DNA of 64,000 nucleotides, taken from Martinezella miluonensis (GTDB lineage: Bacteria; Pseudomonadota; Alphaproteobacteria; Rhizobiales; Rhizobiaceae). The position numbers and the translations under genes were made by a program. The stretch covers positions 1 through 64,000 of the forward strand of contig NZ_FMAH01000026.1 in assembly GCF_900094545.1 (NCBI RefSeq). The letters are read 5' to 3'. Under the pieces are notes generated by a model. It saw nothing but the letters and a program-made list of their open reading frames with translations. It ran no database searches and was not told where the DNA came from. The stretch's first letter is position 1. Each line of letters begins with the position of its first letter. This document shows, piece after piece, positions 1-9,128 of the stretch.

Positions 1-19
1 TCGCGATTTGCGCTGGTAA

Positions 20-96
<77 letters not shown>

Positions 97-119
97 AATC
101 TTACAGCCTGGATCAATAA

Positions 120-157
120 GTCCGGTAGCTCCTCAGCCGCAGAACCTCAAGCGGGGG
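120..157 (+). other. Degenerate copy of the D-arm/anticodon arm of tRNA-fMet
   Basis: Positions 122-151 align without gaps to 36-65 of the initiator tRNA with 25 of 30 bases identical. The former anticodon reads CAG rather than CAT, and no acceptor or T arm follows, so it is not a functional tRNA. It could be a leftover of integration at this tRNA or a decayed tandem duplicate. This is inference; only the similarity is seen. Confidence 0.6.
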
Positions 158-181
158 CCGCCCTCGAGCATAGCGAAATCG

Positions 182-231
182 AACAGGGCTAAGCAGGACT
201 GCGCGAAGCTACAAACAGGGCTAAGCAGGAC
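182..231 (+). repeat. 18-bp direct repeat, two copies
   Basis: The 18-bp sequence AACAGGGCTAAGCAGGAC occurs at 182-199 and again at 214-231, 32 bp apart. It lies between the tRNA-fMet and a terminator-like hairpin. No gene is visible in 97-366. Function unknown. Confidence 0.8.
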
Positions 232-250
232 CAAAAACCAGTGTCAAAAT

Positions 251-271
251 GCCCGCGTCCTGCGGGCTTTT
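251..271 (+). terminator. Rho-independent terminator after tRNA-fMet
   Basis: A GCCCGC/GCGGGC hairpin with a 5-nt loop is followed directly by TTTT. It is well placed to end the tRNA-fMet transcript. Confidence 0.75.
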
Positions 272-359
272 GTATTTGGTGACGCGTCGAGGATTGAACG
301 ACTTCTCAGGCCCCCGCAAGCAGCCTAAGCCGACAAAGCCCAGCTCGATCGAACAGCCC

Positions 360-366
360 CACTGGA
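360..366 (+). repeat. Left target-site duplication of the IS21 element
   Basis: CACTGGA here is repeated exactly at 2989-2995, immediately outside the other end of the insertion sequence. Seven bp falls in the range of IS21-family duplications. Confidence 0.8.
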
Positions 367-472
367 TGCGCGCTTCGCGAAAGTTGGACAGTTATTCCGC
401 CAATTCCCGGACAACAGTTTCACTAAAGTCCGGACAGTTTGACGAGGTTGGCCCTCGGCAGCCTGGTTTCTA

Positions 473-1264
473 TCAGGGTTGATTGATTTCGCCGTTTTCA
501 GCAGCCGTCAAGAGGGGTGCGTTCTTTTGCTTTCGCATGCTCTCGCCCCGCAGCGTAATGCGATGGGCATTATGCACGATGCGGTCGAGTATGGCGTCGG
601 CGACCGTGCTGTCGGCAATAAGGTCGTGCCAGCTTGCCACTGGGACTTGGGCTGTGATCAGGGTGGACTTTCTCTGATAGCGTTCCTCGACGATTTCGAA
701 GAGATGGAAGCGCTGCTGATCCGAGAGCGCATGTGTTCCAAAGTCGTCGAGGATGAGGAGCTGGACGCGGGTGAGCTTGTCGATGAGGCGGGGAAAGGAG
801 CCATCGAGGCGGGCAAGTGCGAGATCCTCGAACATGCGCGGCACGCGCACATAGAGCACGGAGTGCCCGAGTCTGGCCGCTTGCCTGCCGAAGGCACAGG
901 CCAGCCATGATTTGCCGGTGCCGGTGTGGCCGGTGATGATCAGGCCCTCATGGGCGGTGAGCCACTGCCCCTGGGCCAGCGCCATGGTGTTGCGCCGGTC
1001 GAGACCACGGGCGGCGGCGAAGTCGATATCTTCAATGCAGGCCTGGGCGAAGCGTAGCTTGGCGGAGGCGAGCCGGTTGCGGATGCGCTTGTCGGCGCGC
1101 AGGGTAACTTCGCGGTCGAGCATCAGGCCGAGCCACTCATCGCGGCTGAGCTCATTAGTGCCGGACTGCTCGGTCAATTCGCGCCAGGCGGCGGCCATGC
1201 CCATCAGCCCGAGGGCCTGCATCTGGTCGAGGGTGGGGTTTGTCAGCATTCTTGCTTCCTTCAC
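473..1264 (-). CDS. istB: IS21 helper ATPase IstB
   Basis: This 263-aa AAA+ ATPase assists the IS21 transposase by selecting the target and remodelling the transposition complex. A Walker A motif (GHTGTGKSWLA, near residue 115) and a Walker B motif (LLILDDFG, near residue 170) are present, as is the N-terminal helical domain typical of IstB. Its start overlaps the end of istA by 4 nt (ATGA), which implies translational coupling. Length is normal for the family and there are no internal stops. Confidence 0.95.
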   Translation of the reverse strand: MKEARMLTNPTLDQMQALGLMGMAAAWRELTEQSGTNELSRDEWLGLMLDREVTLRADKRIRNRLASAKLRFAQACIEDIDFAAARGLDRRNTMALAQGQWLTAHEGLIITGHTGTGKSWLACAFGRQAARLGHSVLYVRVPRMFEDLALARLDGSFPRLIDKLTRVQLLILDDFGTHALSDQQRFHLFEIVEERYQRKSTLITAQVPVASWHDLIADSTVADAILDRIVHNAHRITLRGESMRKQKNAPLLTAAENGEINQP

Positions 1265-2811
1265 TGATAGTAGGATCGGCCACGGATATTGGTATGCGCA
1301 GGCGTGGCGGCCGCATGTTCCGCCTGCGGTCTTTCCCGGTCGAGGCCGGATTTGAGGATAGAGGCGACGGAGGAATAGGTGATGGCATTGATGGTAAGCG
1401 CCCGCTCACAGGCCGCATCGAGGCGCTGCGATCCATAGCGTGGCGCCAGCGACAGAATCCCCATGGCCGAGCGGTATCCCTGTTCCGGATGCGGCCTGTC
1501 GCGCATCATGCGTTCGACCAGGATGGCGGCATTGGGGCCGATCTGGGTCGCACGGCCGATCAGATTGGCTGGCGTGGTGTTGGCATAGCGCTGATGCGCC
1601 TTGGGCATATGGTCGTTGACAGTGACGTGCCCAGAACGCTGGGAGCGGCGAACGTGGCTGGCGACACGCTGGTGATCGTGGAAGATCTCGACCACCCGGT
1701 GGGTGAGGCGCACCTGGAGGGTGCATCCGATCAGCCGGTGCGGCACCGAGTAGAAGGTCTTGTCGACCTCGACATGATAGTCCGGGTGAACCTTCGCCGC
1801 CTTCCATTCCGCATATTCGAACGGCATCACTGGCAGGGGCTTCAAGGCTGCCCGTTCGATCTCCTCAAACAGTTCGCGGCGGCTTTTGCCGACATGGCGC
1901 ATCGGCCGGTTGTTCAGCTCCTCGAGCAATTCGGCAATCGCCGTGTTGAGGGCGGCAAGCGAGAAGAAGGTCCGGTTCCGAAGCCGAGCCAGGATCCAAC
2001 GCTCGACGATCAATACCGCTCCTTCGACCCGGCCTTTGTCACGCGGTTTCCGGCTGCGGGTCGGCAGAATCGTGGTGTCGTAATGCTCGGCCATGGCGGC
2101 GAACGTTGCAGTCAACGTCGGCTCGAACCAAAGGGCCTTGGCCACCCCCGCTTTGAGGTTATCGCACACGATTGCCTTGGTGACCCCACCATAGAAAGTC
2201 AGCGCGCGCACCTGGCCGTCAATCCAGTCCGGCAACTGCTGGCTAAAGCTGGCATGGGCGAAGGTCAGGTTGGAGGCGCCCAGCACCGCGACAAAGATTT
2301 GGGCCGGATGGAGGACACCGGTCGCCGGATCGATCACCGGCACCGTCGGTCCGGCATAGTCGGTCTGCATCACCGCGCCCGCCGCGTGCCGATTACGGAA
2401 CGCTACACTCGTGCGCTGCCGAAAGGCGGCAACCTGTTCGCAGAACCACGTGAAGCCGTAACCATCAGGATGGCTTGCACGGTATTCCTGCCACAAAAGC
2501 GTCAGCGTCACGCCTTTGCGCTTCAGCTCCCGAACCACCAGCGCCCAGTCCGGTTCGCTGAGATCGCGCGGCGGTCGACCGGCTCGGCCGAACAGCCGCC
2601 GCTCCAGCTTTGCATCCTCGTCCGAGCCAGACGGCAAGGGCCACGAAAGCCCGGCTTCCCGAGCTCGCAGCAAATAGGTCGATACCGAGCTCTTGCCGAT
2701 CTTCAGCCGCTCGGCAATCTCGCGCACCGAAAGACCCTCTTCGTGGGTCAGGCGCAGAATAGTCCGGATATCCCTCACTGTCGTTCGTCTTGCTTGCTTC
2801 CGTCTCGGCAT
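1261..2811 (-). CDS. istA: IS21 transposase IstA
   Basis: This 516-aa DDE transposase catalyses cut and strand transfer of the element. A helix-turn-helix lies near residues 27-50 (VREIAERLKIGKSSVSTYL). The catalytic core shows the three acidic residues in context: Asp in MQTDYAG, Asp in CDNLKAGV and Glu in DKGRVEGAV. A Mu-transposase-type C-terminal beta-barrel follows. It is the upstream gene of the istAB pair and is full length for the family. Confidence 0.95.
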   Translation of the reverse strand: MPRRKQARRTTVRDIRTILRLTHEEGLSVREIAERLKIGKSSVSTYLLRAREAGLSWPLPSGSDEDAKLERRLFGRAGRPPRDLSEPDWALVVRELKRKGVTLTLLWQEYRASHPDGYGFTWFCEQVAAFRQRTSVAFRNRHAAGAVMQTDYAGPTVPVIDPATGVLHPAQIFVAVLGASNLTFAHASFSQQLPDWIDGQVRALTFYGGVTKAIVCDNLKAGVAKALWFEPTLTATFAAMAEHYDTTILPTRSRKPRDKGRVEGAVLIVERWILARLRNRTFFSLAALNTAIAELLEELNNRPMRHVGKSRRELFEEIERAALKPLPVMPFEYAEWKAAKVHPDYHVEVDKTFYSVPHRLIGCTLQVRLTHRVVEIFHDHQRVASHVRRSQRSGHVTVNDHMPKAHQRYANTTPANLIGRATQIGPNAAILVERMMRDRPHPEQGYRSAMGILSLAPRYGSQRLDAACERALTINAITYSSVASILKSGLDRERPQAEHAAATPAHTNIRGRSYYQ

Positions 2812-2988
2812 CGGCCCCTCTCAACGTTGTCGTGAGAGGCCTAACCAACAAGACGGCGCAGCCGCGAACCAACCGTCAAACCGCCGCCGGAAACTGTCCG
2901 GGATTTAGCGGAATCACTGTCCGGGAATTACTGAAAACTGTGTCCGGAGATTACCGGAAATCCTGTCCGGACTTTTCCGAAACCCGCA

Positions 2989-2995
2989 CACTGGA
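2989..2995 (+). repeat. Right target-site duplication of the IS21 element
   Basis: Exact copy of CACTGGA at 360-366. From here to the promoter near 3242 I see no convincing gene; about 245 bp hold only short overlapping frames. Confidence 0.8.
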
Positions 2996-3241
2996 CCCTC
3001 ATGAAGCAATAAGCAGCGCCCCCAGCGAGGCCATAAGCCTAGAAATGGGTATACGGTTCGACGGTGACGTTGGCTACGGCGACTATGTTGTTGGCTGCGC
3101 GCCAGACGGGTCCGTTAGGACTTCACCATTTCCGTCCTGCATCGCGGTCGGTTTCGATTGATGCCTCACGGCGCCGACCTTCGAAATTCCCAGTCCATCT
3201 TCAGCAGACGCAGCTGTGGCATGCCCCGGAAGGGGAGTGTC

Positions 3242-3289
3242 TTGACGCTATAGCTTTGGTCAAATAATAAACAGAGTACGCGCTTTATT
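3242..3289 (+). promoter_or_regulatory. Promoter with overlapping TetR operator
   Basis: TTGACG (3242-3247), a 17-bp spacer and TAATAA (3265-3270) form a sigma-70-like promoter. An imperfect palindrome centred on GTAC, with arms AATAAA/TTTATT (3266-3289), starts inside the -10 box and covers the likely transcription start. That layout suits autorepression by the TetR gene starting 12 bp downstream. An SD-like AAGGGG precedes the start codon. Confidence 0.65.
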
Positions 3290-3301
3290 TAAGGGGCATC
3301 A

Positions 3302-3916
3302 ATGCGTACTCGCGATCCCGAAAAACATGCCCTGCAACTGGAGGCTATCCTTGAGGCTGCCAAGATCTGCTTCGCCCGGACCGGCTTTCACAGGACCAGC
3401 ACCGAAGCCATCTGTGGCGAGGCTGGTGTGAGTTCCGGAAAATTGTTTCACTATTTTCCGAACAAGAAGGCGATCATCCTCGCCGTCGTCCACGAACAGA
3501 CGAGCCAGACGGCGACCTATATTGGCGAGTTGCTTCAACAGGCGGATTTGGCGGCAGCCCTGCTGGATTTCTTTGATGTCGTTCTGCACCTAGCCGCGGA
3601 TGCGCTGGAGAGGCGGTTGATATTGGAGATCGCGGCTGAAGCAACGCGAGACGAGGATGTCGGCGCGCTCAATGCCGCCGGCGACAGGCTTCTCAGGGAT
3701 GGTCTCACAGCGCTTTTGAGCGGCGCGGCCGAGCGTGGCCAAGTCAAGCTTATGGTACCGCTCGAACATGCCGTTCGGTTTCTGATGATCGTCATCGACG
3801 GGATCTTCAACCGCGCGTCGATCGATGCCAGCTTCGATCCCGCTGAAGAGCGTGCTTCGCTCCGAACCATCATCAGCAACGTTCTTTGCATCACCGGGGA
3901 AAATCCCGATGCGTGA
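3302..3916 (+). CDS. TetR/AcrR family transcriptional regulator
   Basis: A 204-aa one-component repressor. The N-terminal TetR helix-turn-helix is clear at about residues 14-60 (ILEAAKICFARTGF, then EAGVSSGKLFHYFPNKKAI), followed by a divergent ligand-binding helical domain. It sits under a promoter that carries a palindrome and overlaps the next gene, a DUF418 membrane protein, by 8 nt. The two are therefore co-transcribed, and this regulator probably controls its own operon. The ligand is unknown. Confidence 0.9.
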   Translation: MRTRDPEKHALQLEAILEAAKICFARTGFHRTSTEAICGEAGVSSGKLFHYFPNKKAIILAVVHEQTSQTATYIGELLQQADLAAALLDFFDVVLHLAADALERRLILEIAAEATRDEDVGALNAAGDRLLRDGLTALLSGAAERGQVKLMVPLEHAVRFLMIVIDGIFNRASIDASFDPAEERASLRTIISNVLCITGENPDA

Positions 3917-5099
3917 TCGTGGTCGCATTACCAATATCGACCCATTGCGCGGCTTTGCCCTGTTCGGGATATTACAGGTCAATATTCTCGCGTTCTCCTC
4001 GGTCTATTATGGCACCGGTCTTCAGGCAGCGGATGGGTGGTCGTCGCTCGACGCTGTTCTGGCTTTCGCGATTTCGGCTGTCTTCGAGCTGAAATTCTAT
4101 CTGCTCTTTTCGTTTCTGTTTGGCTACAGCGTCACGCTACAAATGCAATCGGCGCAAAAGGCGGACGTGGCTTTTCTGCCGCGCATGTTGCGCCGTCAGG
4201 CCGGATTGTTCCTGATCGGGGCCATTCATGCGCTCGTTCTGTTTCACGGCGACATACTCACCACTTACGCTGTCCTCGGCTTGCTGCTCCTCGCCGTGAG
4301 AGAGGTGCGCGGCGGCTTCAAGATCCGCTTTGCGGCAACGCTCGTCGCTGTAACGGCGGTGCTTTGGTTCGTTTTCGCGCTTCTGCAATGGAGTATGCCG
4401 GATCAGGACGATAGCGCTCTCGTGATGGACCATGCGCAAACGGCGCTCGCCGCCTATCGGGGAACGCCTCCTTCCATCATGGGGCAGCATAGGGAGGATA
4501 TCGTGTCGTTCCTGCCGATGCTGTTGCTGCTTCAAGCCCCCTGTGCATTGGCCATGTTCCTCATCGGCTTCGTTTTCGGGCGGCGAAAGCTGCTGGAAAA
4601 TCGGGATCTCTATCGACCGTATCTCGGCCGGATGATTGGATGGGGACTGGCAGTCGGTTTGCCCGGCGGTGTTGCGTACGCCTGCGCAACACAGTTTGCT
4701 CCCGGCAGCTCGCTGGAAACGGCAGGCTTGGCGCTCTCCATTCTCACCTCGCCATTCCTGACTGGAGCCATCATCGCAGGGGTGCTGACGGCGTTGGATT
4801 CCGGCCGGATGGGCAGTTGGCGCGATTATCTGGCAAGCGCCGGACGTATGGCGCTGTCAAACTATCTCATGCAATCGGTTGCCTGTGCCCTGATCTTTCA
4901 TGGTTATGGTTTCGGACTGATCGGCCAACTCTCTTTCGCCATGACGCTGGCTGTGGCCGTCGTCCTCTTCGGTGTTCAGCTTCTTCTCAGTCGCTGGTGG
5001 CTTCGGCGCTTCAACTATGGACCGGTCGAATGGCTGCTTCGCGCGGTCACCATAGGTCATTGGCCCCGATGGGATTCGAGCGGAAGCAGCAATCTCTGA
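3909..5099 (+). CDS. DUF418 family integral membrane protein
   Basis: A 396-aa multi-pass inner-membrane protein. The N-terminus has the DUF418 signature (NIDPLRGFALFGILQVNI) and about nine hydrophobic segments follow, including the conserved DUF418 C-terminal part with AGRMALSNYLMQS. I chose the ATG at 3909 because the family signature begins there; it overlaps the TetR stop by 8 nt. A longer frame reaches upstream inside the TetR gene but is not supported. Family members are often called putative transporters or acyltransferase-like; the role is unknown. Confidence 0.88.
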   Translation: MRDRGRITNIDPLRGFALFGILQVNILAFSSVYYGTGLQAADGWSSLDAVLAFAISAVFELKFYLLFSFLFGYSVTLQMQSAQKADVAFLPRMLRRQAGLFLIGAIHALVLFHGDILTTYAVLGLLLLAVREVRGGFKIRFAATLVAVTAVLWFVFALLQWSMPDQDDSALVMDHAQTALAAYRGTPPSIMGQHREDIVSFLPMLLLLQAPCALAMFLIGFVFGRRKLLENRDLYRPYLGRMIGWGLAVGLPGGVAYACATQFAPGSSLETAGLALSILTSPFLTGAIIAGVLTALDSGRMGSWRDYLASAGRMALSNYLMQSVACALIFHGYGFGLIGQLSFAMTLAVAVVLFGVQLLLSRWWLRRFNYGPVEWLLRAVTIGHWPRWDSSGSSNL

Positions 5100-5170
5100 G
5101 GGCGTGAACATCCGTCCATGCGACAGAGCTTTGCCTCTCTGAACGACAATCGCTGCCATCCGCAAAATGA

Positions 5171-5203
5171 AACTGCCCGTCTGGAACCAGACGGGCAGTT
5201 TTT
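5171..5203. terminator. Bidirectional terminator between convergent genes
   Basis: A perfect hairpin AACTGCCCGTCTGG/CCAGACGGGCAGTT with a 2-nt loop (AA) is followed by TTTGG on the plus strand. It also has a T-rich run on the minus strand, so it can end both the DUF418 transcript and the oppositely oriented dehydrogenase gene. Confidence 0.85.
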
Positions 5204-5229
5204 GGCTTAGGGCTTATGTGGCCGAGAGA

Positions 5230-7791
5230 TCAGCTGCGCGGCTTGAGGTTCTCGGCGTCGTAGAGCGGCTTGTAGCCGACGGCGACGACTTCGACTGGGT
5301 AGGTCTCGCCGAAATATTCGACCTTGAGCTTGCGTCCTTCCTGGGCGTAGGACCAAGGCAGGTAGGTCAGCGCAATGTTCTTGCCGATGGTCGGGCCGTA
5401 GGCGATCGAGGTGGTGAAGGAGCGGCGGCCGAGTTCGTCGACCAGCGTTTCGCCGGTTTCGGGATCCATGACAGGCAGGATGCCGACCGGGTAGCGGGCC
5501 ACGCCGTTGGAGTCCACATTGTCTGTCATGACGAGCGTGCAGAGCATGGCCGGCTGATGCTCGCGGGCGCGATATTCGAGATGCTTGGCCTTGCCGCGGA
5601 AATCGGCTTCCTTGACCTTCGGGCGGGCAAGATCGGCTTCGAGAAGATTGTATTCCGTCAGCAGGTCGGCATTCTGAAGTCGGAGGCTCTTTTCCATGCG
5701 GCGGCTGTTGGCATAGGTTTCGACGCCGACGGCGATGGCGCCCGTCGAGCGCAGTGCGTCCCAAACAGCGAGCGCATCACCATAAGCCATATGCAGTTCC
5801 CAGCCCTGTTCGCCGACATAGGAGATGCGGAATGCCGTGACGTTCTTGCCGGCGATCCGGATCTGCTTGATCGCGGCGAAGGGGAAGTTTTCCTGCGACA
5901 GGCTTTCCGGGTTCTCGACCACCTTCTGCAGGTTGGCGCGGGCGTTCGGCCCCCAGATGCCGATCGTGACGTAGCGTTCGGTGACATCGGTGATGGTGAC
6001 GTCGAAACCCTTGTCCTCAGCGACACGGCGCATGTAGTGGAAGTCGCGCGGGCCGGCATCGGCGCCGTCGATGAGGCGGCAGCGGTCGGCCATGCGGATC
6101 ACGGTGAAGTCGGCACGCACCATGCCCTCGTCGTCGAGGAAGTGGGTATAGATGCCCTTGCCGATATTGGCGTCACCGCCGATCTTGGCCGCGCAGAGCC
6201 ATTCCAGCAGCTCGACATGATCAGGCCCCTCGATGTCGTACATGGCGAAATGCGAGAGGTTGATGATGCCGCAATCTTCGCTCAGCGCCAGATGCTCGGC
6301 ATTGGAAACGCGCCAGAAATGGCGGTTGTCCCATTCGTTTTCACGCACCGGTATGCGATCGCCATATTTTTCGAGCAGGTGCTCGTTTGCCGCGTAGCCG
6401 TGAGCACGCTCCCAGCCGCCGAGCTCCATGAAATAGCCGCCGAGCTCCTTCTCGCGCTCCCAGAAGGGCGAGCGGCGGACACTGCGGCCGGTCGCATAGG
6501 GTTCGCGCGGATGGACGGCGGGATTGTAGATCTTCTGGGCAGCCTCGGTGCAGCGGCTTTCGATGAAGCTCTCCTCCAGCATATGCGGGTAGAAGCGGGA
6601 ATAGTCGATCCTGTTGTGGTCGATCGCCGTGCGGCCGTCGGTCATCCAGTCGGCAACGAGCTTGCCGAAGGCTGGACCGTCCTTCACCCAGATGGCAACG
6701 CAATACCAGAGGCCCCGGACCTTCTGGCTTTCGCCGACGGATGGGCCGCCATCGGTCGTGACTTGCAGCAGACCGTTGAAGGAATGACCTTCGTTGTAAC
6801 CGAGTTCGCCGAGGATCGGCGTCAGCTCCATGGCGCGTTCGAGCGGCTCGATGATCTGCTCCATGTCGAGGTCGCGCTGCGAGGGCGAAAGACGGGCCTC
6901 GTGCTTTTCGAGGAGATCACGGGGATGGCAGAGGCGCGGGTTCTTTTCTTCGTAGTAACCCCATTCGATCTGGCCGCCTTCGGCCGTCTTCGGGTCGCCT
7001 GTGTCGCGCATATAGGCGGAGTTGCCCTGGTCGCGCATCAGCGGGAAGCCGATTTCCTTGCCCGTGCCGGCAAATTCGTTGTAGGGGCCGAAGAAGGTCA
7101 GCGGGTGGTCGACGGGCATGACCGGCAGGTCCTCGCCGACCATCTCGGCGATCAGGCGACCCCAGAGGCCGGCACAGACGATGACGTATTCGGCCTCGAT
7201 GGTGCCGCGGTGGGTGACGACGCCGGAGATGCGCCCGTCCTTGACGATGAGAGATTGGGCGGGCGTATTGGCGAAGGAGAGGAGCTTGCCGCTCTTTTCG
7301 CCTTCATCGATGAGCTTGCCGGCAACCGTCTGCGAGCGCGGGATGACGAGGCCGGCATCAGGATCCCACATGCCGCCCTGCACCATGCTTTCCTCGATCA
7401 GCGGAAACTTTTCCTTGATCTCGGCGGGGTCGACCAGGCTCACGCGCGTGCCGAAGGCCTTGCCCGAGGTCACCTTGCGCTTGATTTCCGCCATGCGGTC
7501 GTCGTCGCCGACGCGGGCGACTTCCAGGCCGCCGACGCGGGCATAATGGCCGAGCTTATCGTAGAAATCGATGGAATAGAGGGTCGTCCAGCAGGACAGG
7601 AAATCATGGCTGGTCGTGTAGCAGAAATCGGATGCGTGAGCGGTCGAGCCGATATCCGTGGGGATACCGGACTTGTCGATGCCGACAATATCGTCCCAGC
7701 CGCGCTCGATCAGATGGTGGGCGATCGATGCGCCGACGATACCGCCGAGCCCGATGATTACGACCTTCGCCTTTTGAGGAAATGCTGCCAT
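5230..7791 (-). CDS. FAD-dependent oxidoreductase with GcvT domain (dimethylglycine/sarcosine dehydrogenase-like)
   Basis: An 853-aa two-part enzyme. The N-terminal half is a DAO-type FAD oxidoreductase with a dinucleotide fold at residues 9-22 (VVIIGLGGIVGASI) and an FAO_M-like linker. The C-terminal half (about 470-850) is an aminomethyltransferase (GcvT) domain that would pass the released one-carbon unit to tetrahydrofolate. This architecture is that of dimethylglycine and sarcosine dehydrogenases, so demethylation of an N-methylated amine is likely. The exact substrate cannot be set. It is a single gene, separated from the solute-binding gene upstream by about 200 bp. Confidence 0.88.
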   Translation of the reverse strand: MAAFPQKAKVVIIGLGGIVGASIAHHLIERGWDDIVGIDKSGIPTDIGSTAHASDFCYTTSHDFLSCWTTLYSIDFYDKLGHYARVGGLEVARVGDDDRMAEIKRKVTSGKAFGTRVSLVDPAEIKEKFPLIEESMVQGGMWDPDAGLVIPRSQTVAGKLIDEGEKSGKLLSFANTPAQSLIVKDGRISGVVTHRGTIEAEYVIVCAGLWGRLIAEMVGEDLPVMPVDHPLTFFGPYNEFAGTGKEIGFPLMRDQGNSAYMRDTGDPKTAEGGQIEWGYYEEKNPRLCHPRDLLEKHEARLSPSQRDLDMEQIIEPLERAMELTPILGELGYNEGHSFNGLLQVTTDGGPSVGESQKVRGLWYCVAIWVKDGPAFGKLVADWMTDGRTAIDHNRIDYSRFYPHMLEESFIESRCTEAAQKIYNPAVHPREPYATGRSVRRSPFWEREKELGGYFMELGGWERAHGYAANEHLLEKYGDRIPVRENEWDNRHFWRVSNAEHLALSEDCGIINLSHFAMYDIEGPDHVELLEWLCAAKIGGDANIGKGIYTHFLDDEGMVRADFTVIRMADRCRLIDGADAGPRDFHYMRRVAEDKGFDVTITDVTERYVTIGIWGPNARANLQKVVENPESLSQENFPFAAIKQIRIAGKNVTAFRISYVGEQGWELHMAYGDALAVWDALRSTGAIAVGVETYANSRRMEKSLRLQNADLLTEYNLLEADLARPKVKEADFRGKAKHLEYRAREHQPAMLCTLVMTDNVDSNGVARYPVGILPVMDPETGETLVDELGRRSFTTSIAYGPTIGKNIALTYLPWSYAQEGRKLKVEYFGETYPVEVVAVGYKPLYDAENLKPRS

Positions 7792-7991
7792 TGCGTGCGA
7801 CCCTGATTGATACTGGAGGCGGATTTTATGATGTGTGCGGCGGCGACCAGAGCCTGTCTACGACATATTCAAGATGCTTGCACGACGACCTGCGGGCCGT
7901 CGCAGTCGAGAAGCGGAGGATTTTACCGCAATGAACGCATTCGGTAGATGTCGCAAAGGCGATGGCAAGCTTCCCGCCTGTGTCCGCAACG

Positions 7992-8888
7992 CTATTGCGG
8001 GATGGATTGCATCATGACCTCGCGGCGCAAGATCGGGCCTTCATTGCCGAAATAGGTCGCAAGCAGCTTCGTGAAATCATCCGACTGGTAGAGATCGGTC
8101 AGCGTCTGATCGACGAGCAGGCGAAAGGCCGAGTCATCCTGCCTGAGCGCGATCCCATAGGGTTCGTGCGTGAAGAGGCGATTGCCAATGGCGAGCGTGA
8201 AAGGGTTGCGGGCATGGGCTGCGAGGTCGAAGAGTAGCGCGCGATCGGCGAAATAGGCATCGATCTTCCGGCTTTCGAGGGCGGCCAGGCCGTCCTGATG
8301 GGTGGCAAAATCCTCGATGCGTGTTTGCGGCACGTCAGGTCCGAGCGCCTCGCGCAGCGTCGCGCCGGTGGTCGTGTCGGAGCGGACGCCGATCGTGCTC
8401 TTTGTCGGCACCTGCTTGCTGGAGGCAAGGGTCGGCCGCTTGTCGAGGAAAAGCACCATCAGATAGTCGGGCGAATCTTTGCGTAGCAAGGCGCTTGCGC
8501 CGGTCAGGAAGATCGGCTGCGAGAAATCGACGCTTTGACGTCTGGCGAGATTGATGGTCAAGGCGCCGCAGAGGAGGTCGATGCGGCCGTCTTTCACGGC
8601 ATTGAAGCCGTCGGCGAGGGTCATTTCGACATAATCCCGCTTCAGGTCGGTAACCTTGCGGCCGACGGCGTCCGCGATCTTGCCGCAGATATCGACGGCA
8701 TAGCCGGTGGGACTACCGTCCTTCTTCCTGAAGGAGAATGGCGCCTCGTCGTTGATATAGCCGATACGGATCAAGCCCTTTTGCGCGACGATATCGAGCG
8801 TCTGGGCGGCCGTGGCTGCATAGGCTGAGAGGCCAAGGGCAATGCCTGCCAAAATCAATCGTCTCATGCAGTTCGCCAGCATGGTCAT
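7992..8888 (-). CDS. Periplasmic amino-acid-type solute-binding protein (PBP2)
   Basis: A 298-aa secreted protein. A signal peptide spans about residues 8-28 (RRLILAGIALGLSAYAATAA), then a bacterial extracellular SBP family 3 domain begins (GLIRIGYINDEAPFSF, GYAVDICGKIADAVG). Proteins of this family bind amino acids or related compounds for ABC importers. No permease or ATPase gene is adjacent, so it may serve a remote transporter or work as a sensor input. The ATG at 8888 has AGGAG just upstream; a second ATG two codons later is an equally good start. Confidence 0.85.
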   Translation of the reverse strand: MTMLANCMRRLILAGIALGLSAYAATAAQTLDIVAQKGLIRIGYINDEAPFSFRKKDGSPTGYAVDICGKIADAVGRKVTDLKRDYVEMTLADGFNAVKDGRIDLLCGALTINLARRQSVDFSQPIFLTGASALLRKDSPDYLMVLFLDKRPTLASSKQVPTKSTIGVRSDTTTGATLREALGPDVPQTRIEDFATHQDGLAALESRKIDAYFADRALLFDLAAHARNPFTLAIGNRLFTHEPYGIALRQDDSAFRLLVDQTLTDLYQSDDFTKLLATYFGNEGPILRREVMMQSIPQ

Positions 8889-9128
8889 GATCTCCTGGAG
8901 AATGGTGGCGATCGCAAAGGCTTAAGCGCAGATTATGGTCTGGCTGACTTTTGTCAACGATGGATTGTCTCGGGCGATTGCCGGTCGAACAAGGGTAGCA
9001 GCCGTATCGTCGTCATATTCGCTCATTCCCGGTATCACGAAGAGTTTCGTTACCCTGCCGCGATTTCCGGCCTATCTATCCTGCAGGGTTGTCTACCCAT
9101 GAGAACGCTTGCACAGGAGACGAACGTG

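Larger units (their letters stand above)
367..2988 (-). mobile_element. Complete IS21-family insertion sequence (2622 bp)
   Basis: The element carries istA and istB on the minus strand with a 4-nt ATGA overlap, and is bounded by a perfect 7-bp duplication (CACTGGA). Both ends start 5'-TGCG and share an imperfect inverted repeat (TGCGCGCTTCGCGAAA against TGCGGGTTTCGGAAAA). Inside each end lie regularly spaced copies of CCGGACA: three on the left (384, 407, 430; the outermost is TTGGACA) and four on the right (2895, 2918, 2941, 2964 as TGTCCGG), always 23 bp apart. Such arrays are the expected transposase binding sites of IS21 elements. Both genes are open, so the copy looks intact and recent. 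Confidence 0.93.

Noticed and set aside
249..482. 77-codon frame near the left edge
   Set aside because: It starts in the terminator hairpin and reads into the IS end; rejoined across the empty target site it stops after a few more codons. No similarity recognised.
1240..2835. Long 531-codon frame on the plus strand across the IS21 element
   Set aside because: It is antisense to istA, which has full DDE transposase motifs; the plus-strand frame has no recognisable domain.
5167..7806. 879-codon plus-strand frame
   Set aside because: It is the mirror of the FAD/GcvT dehydrogenase on the minus strand, caused by high GC; the minus strand has clear motifs.
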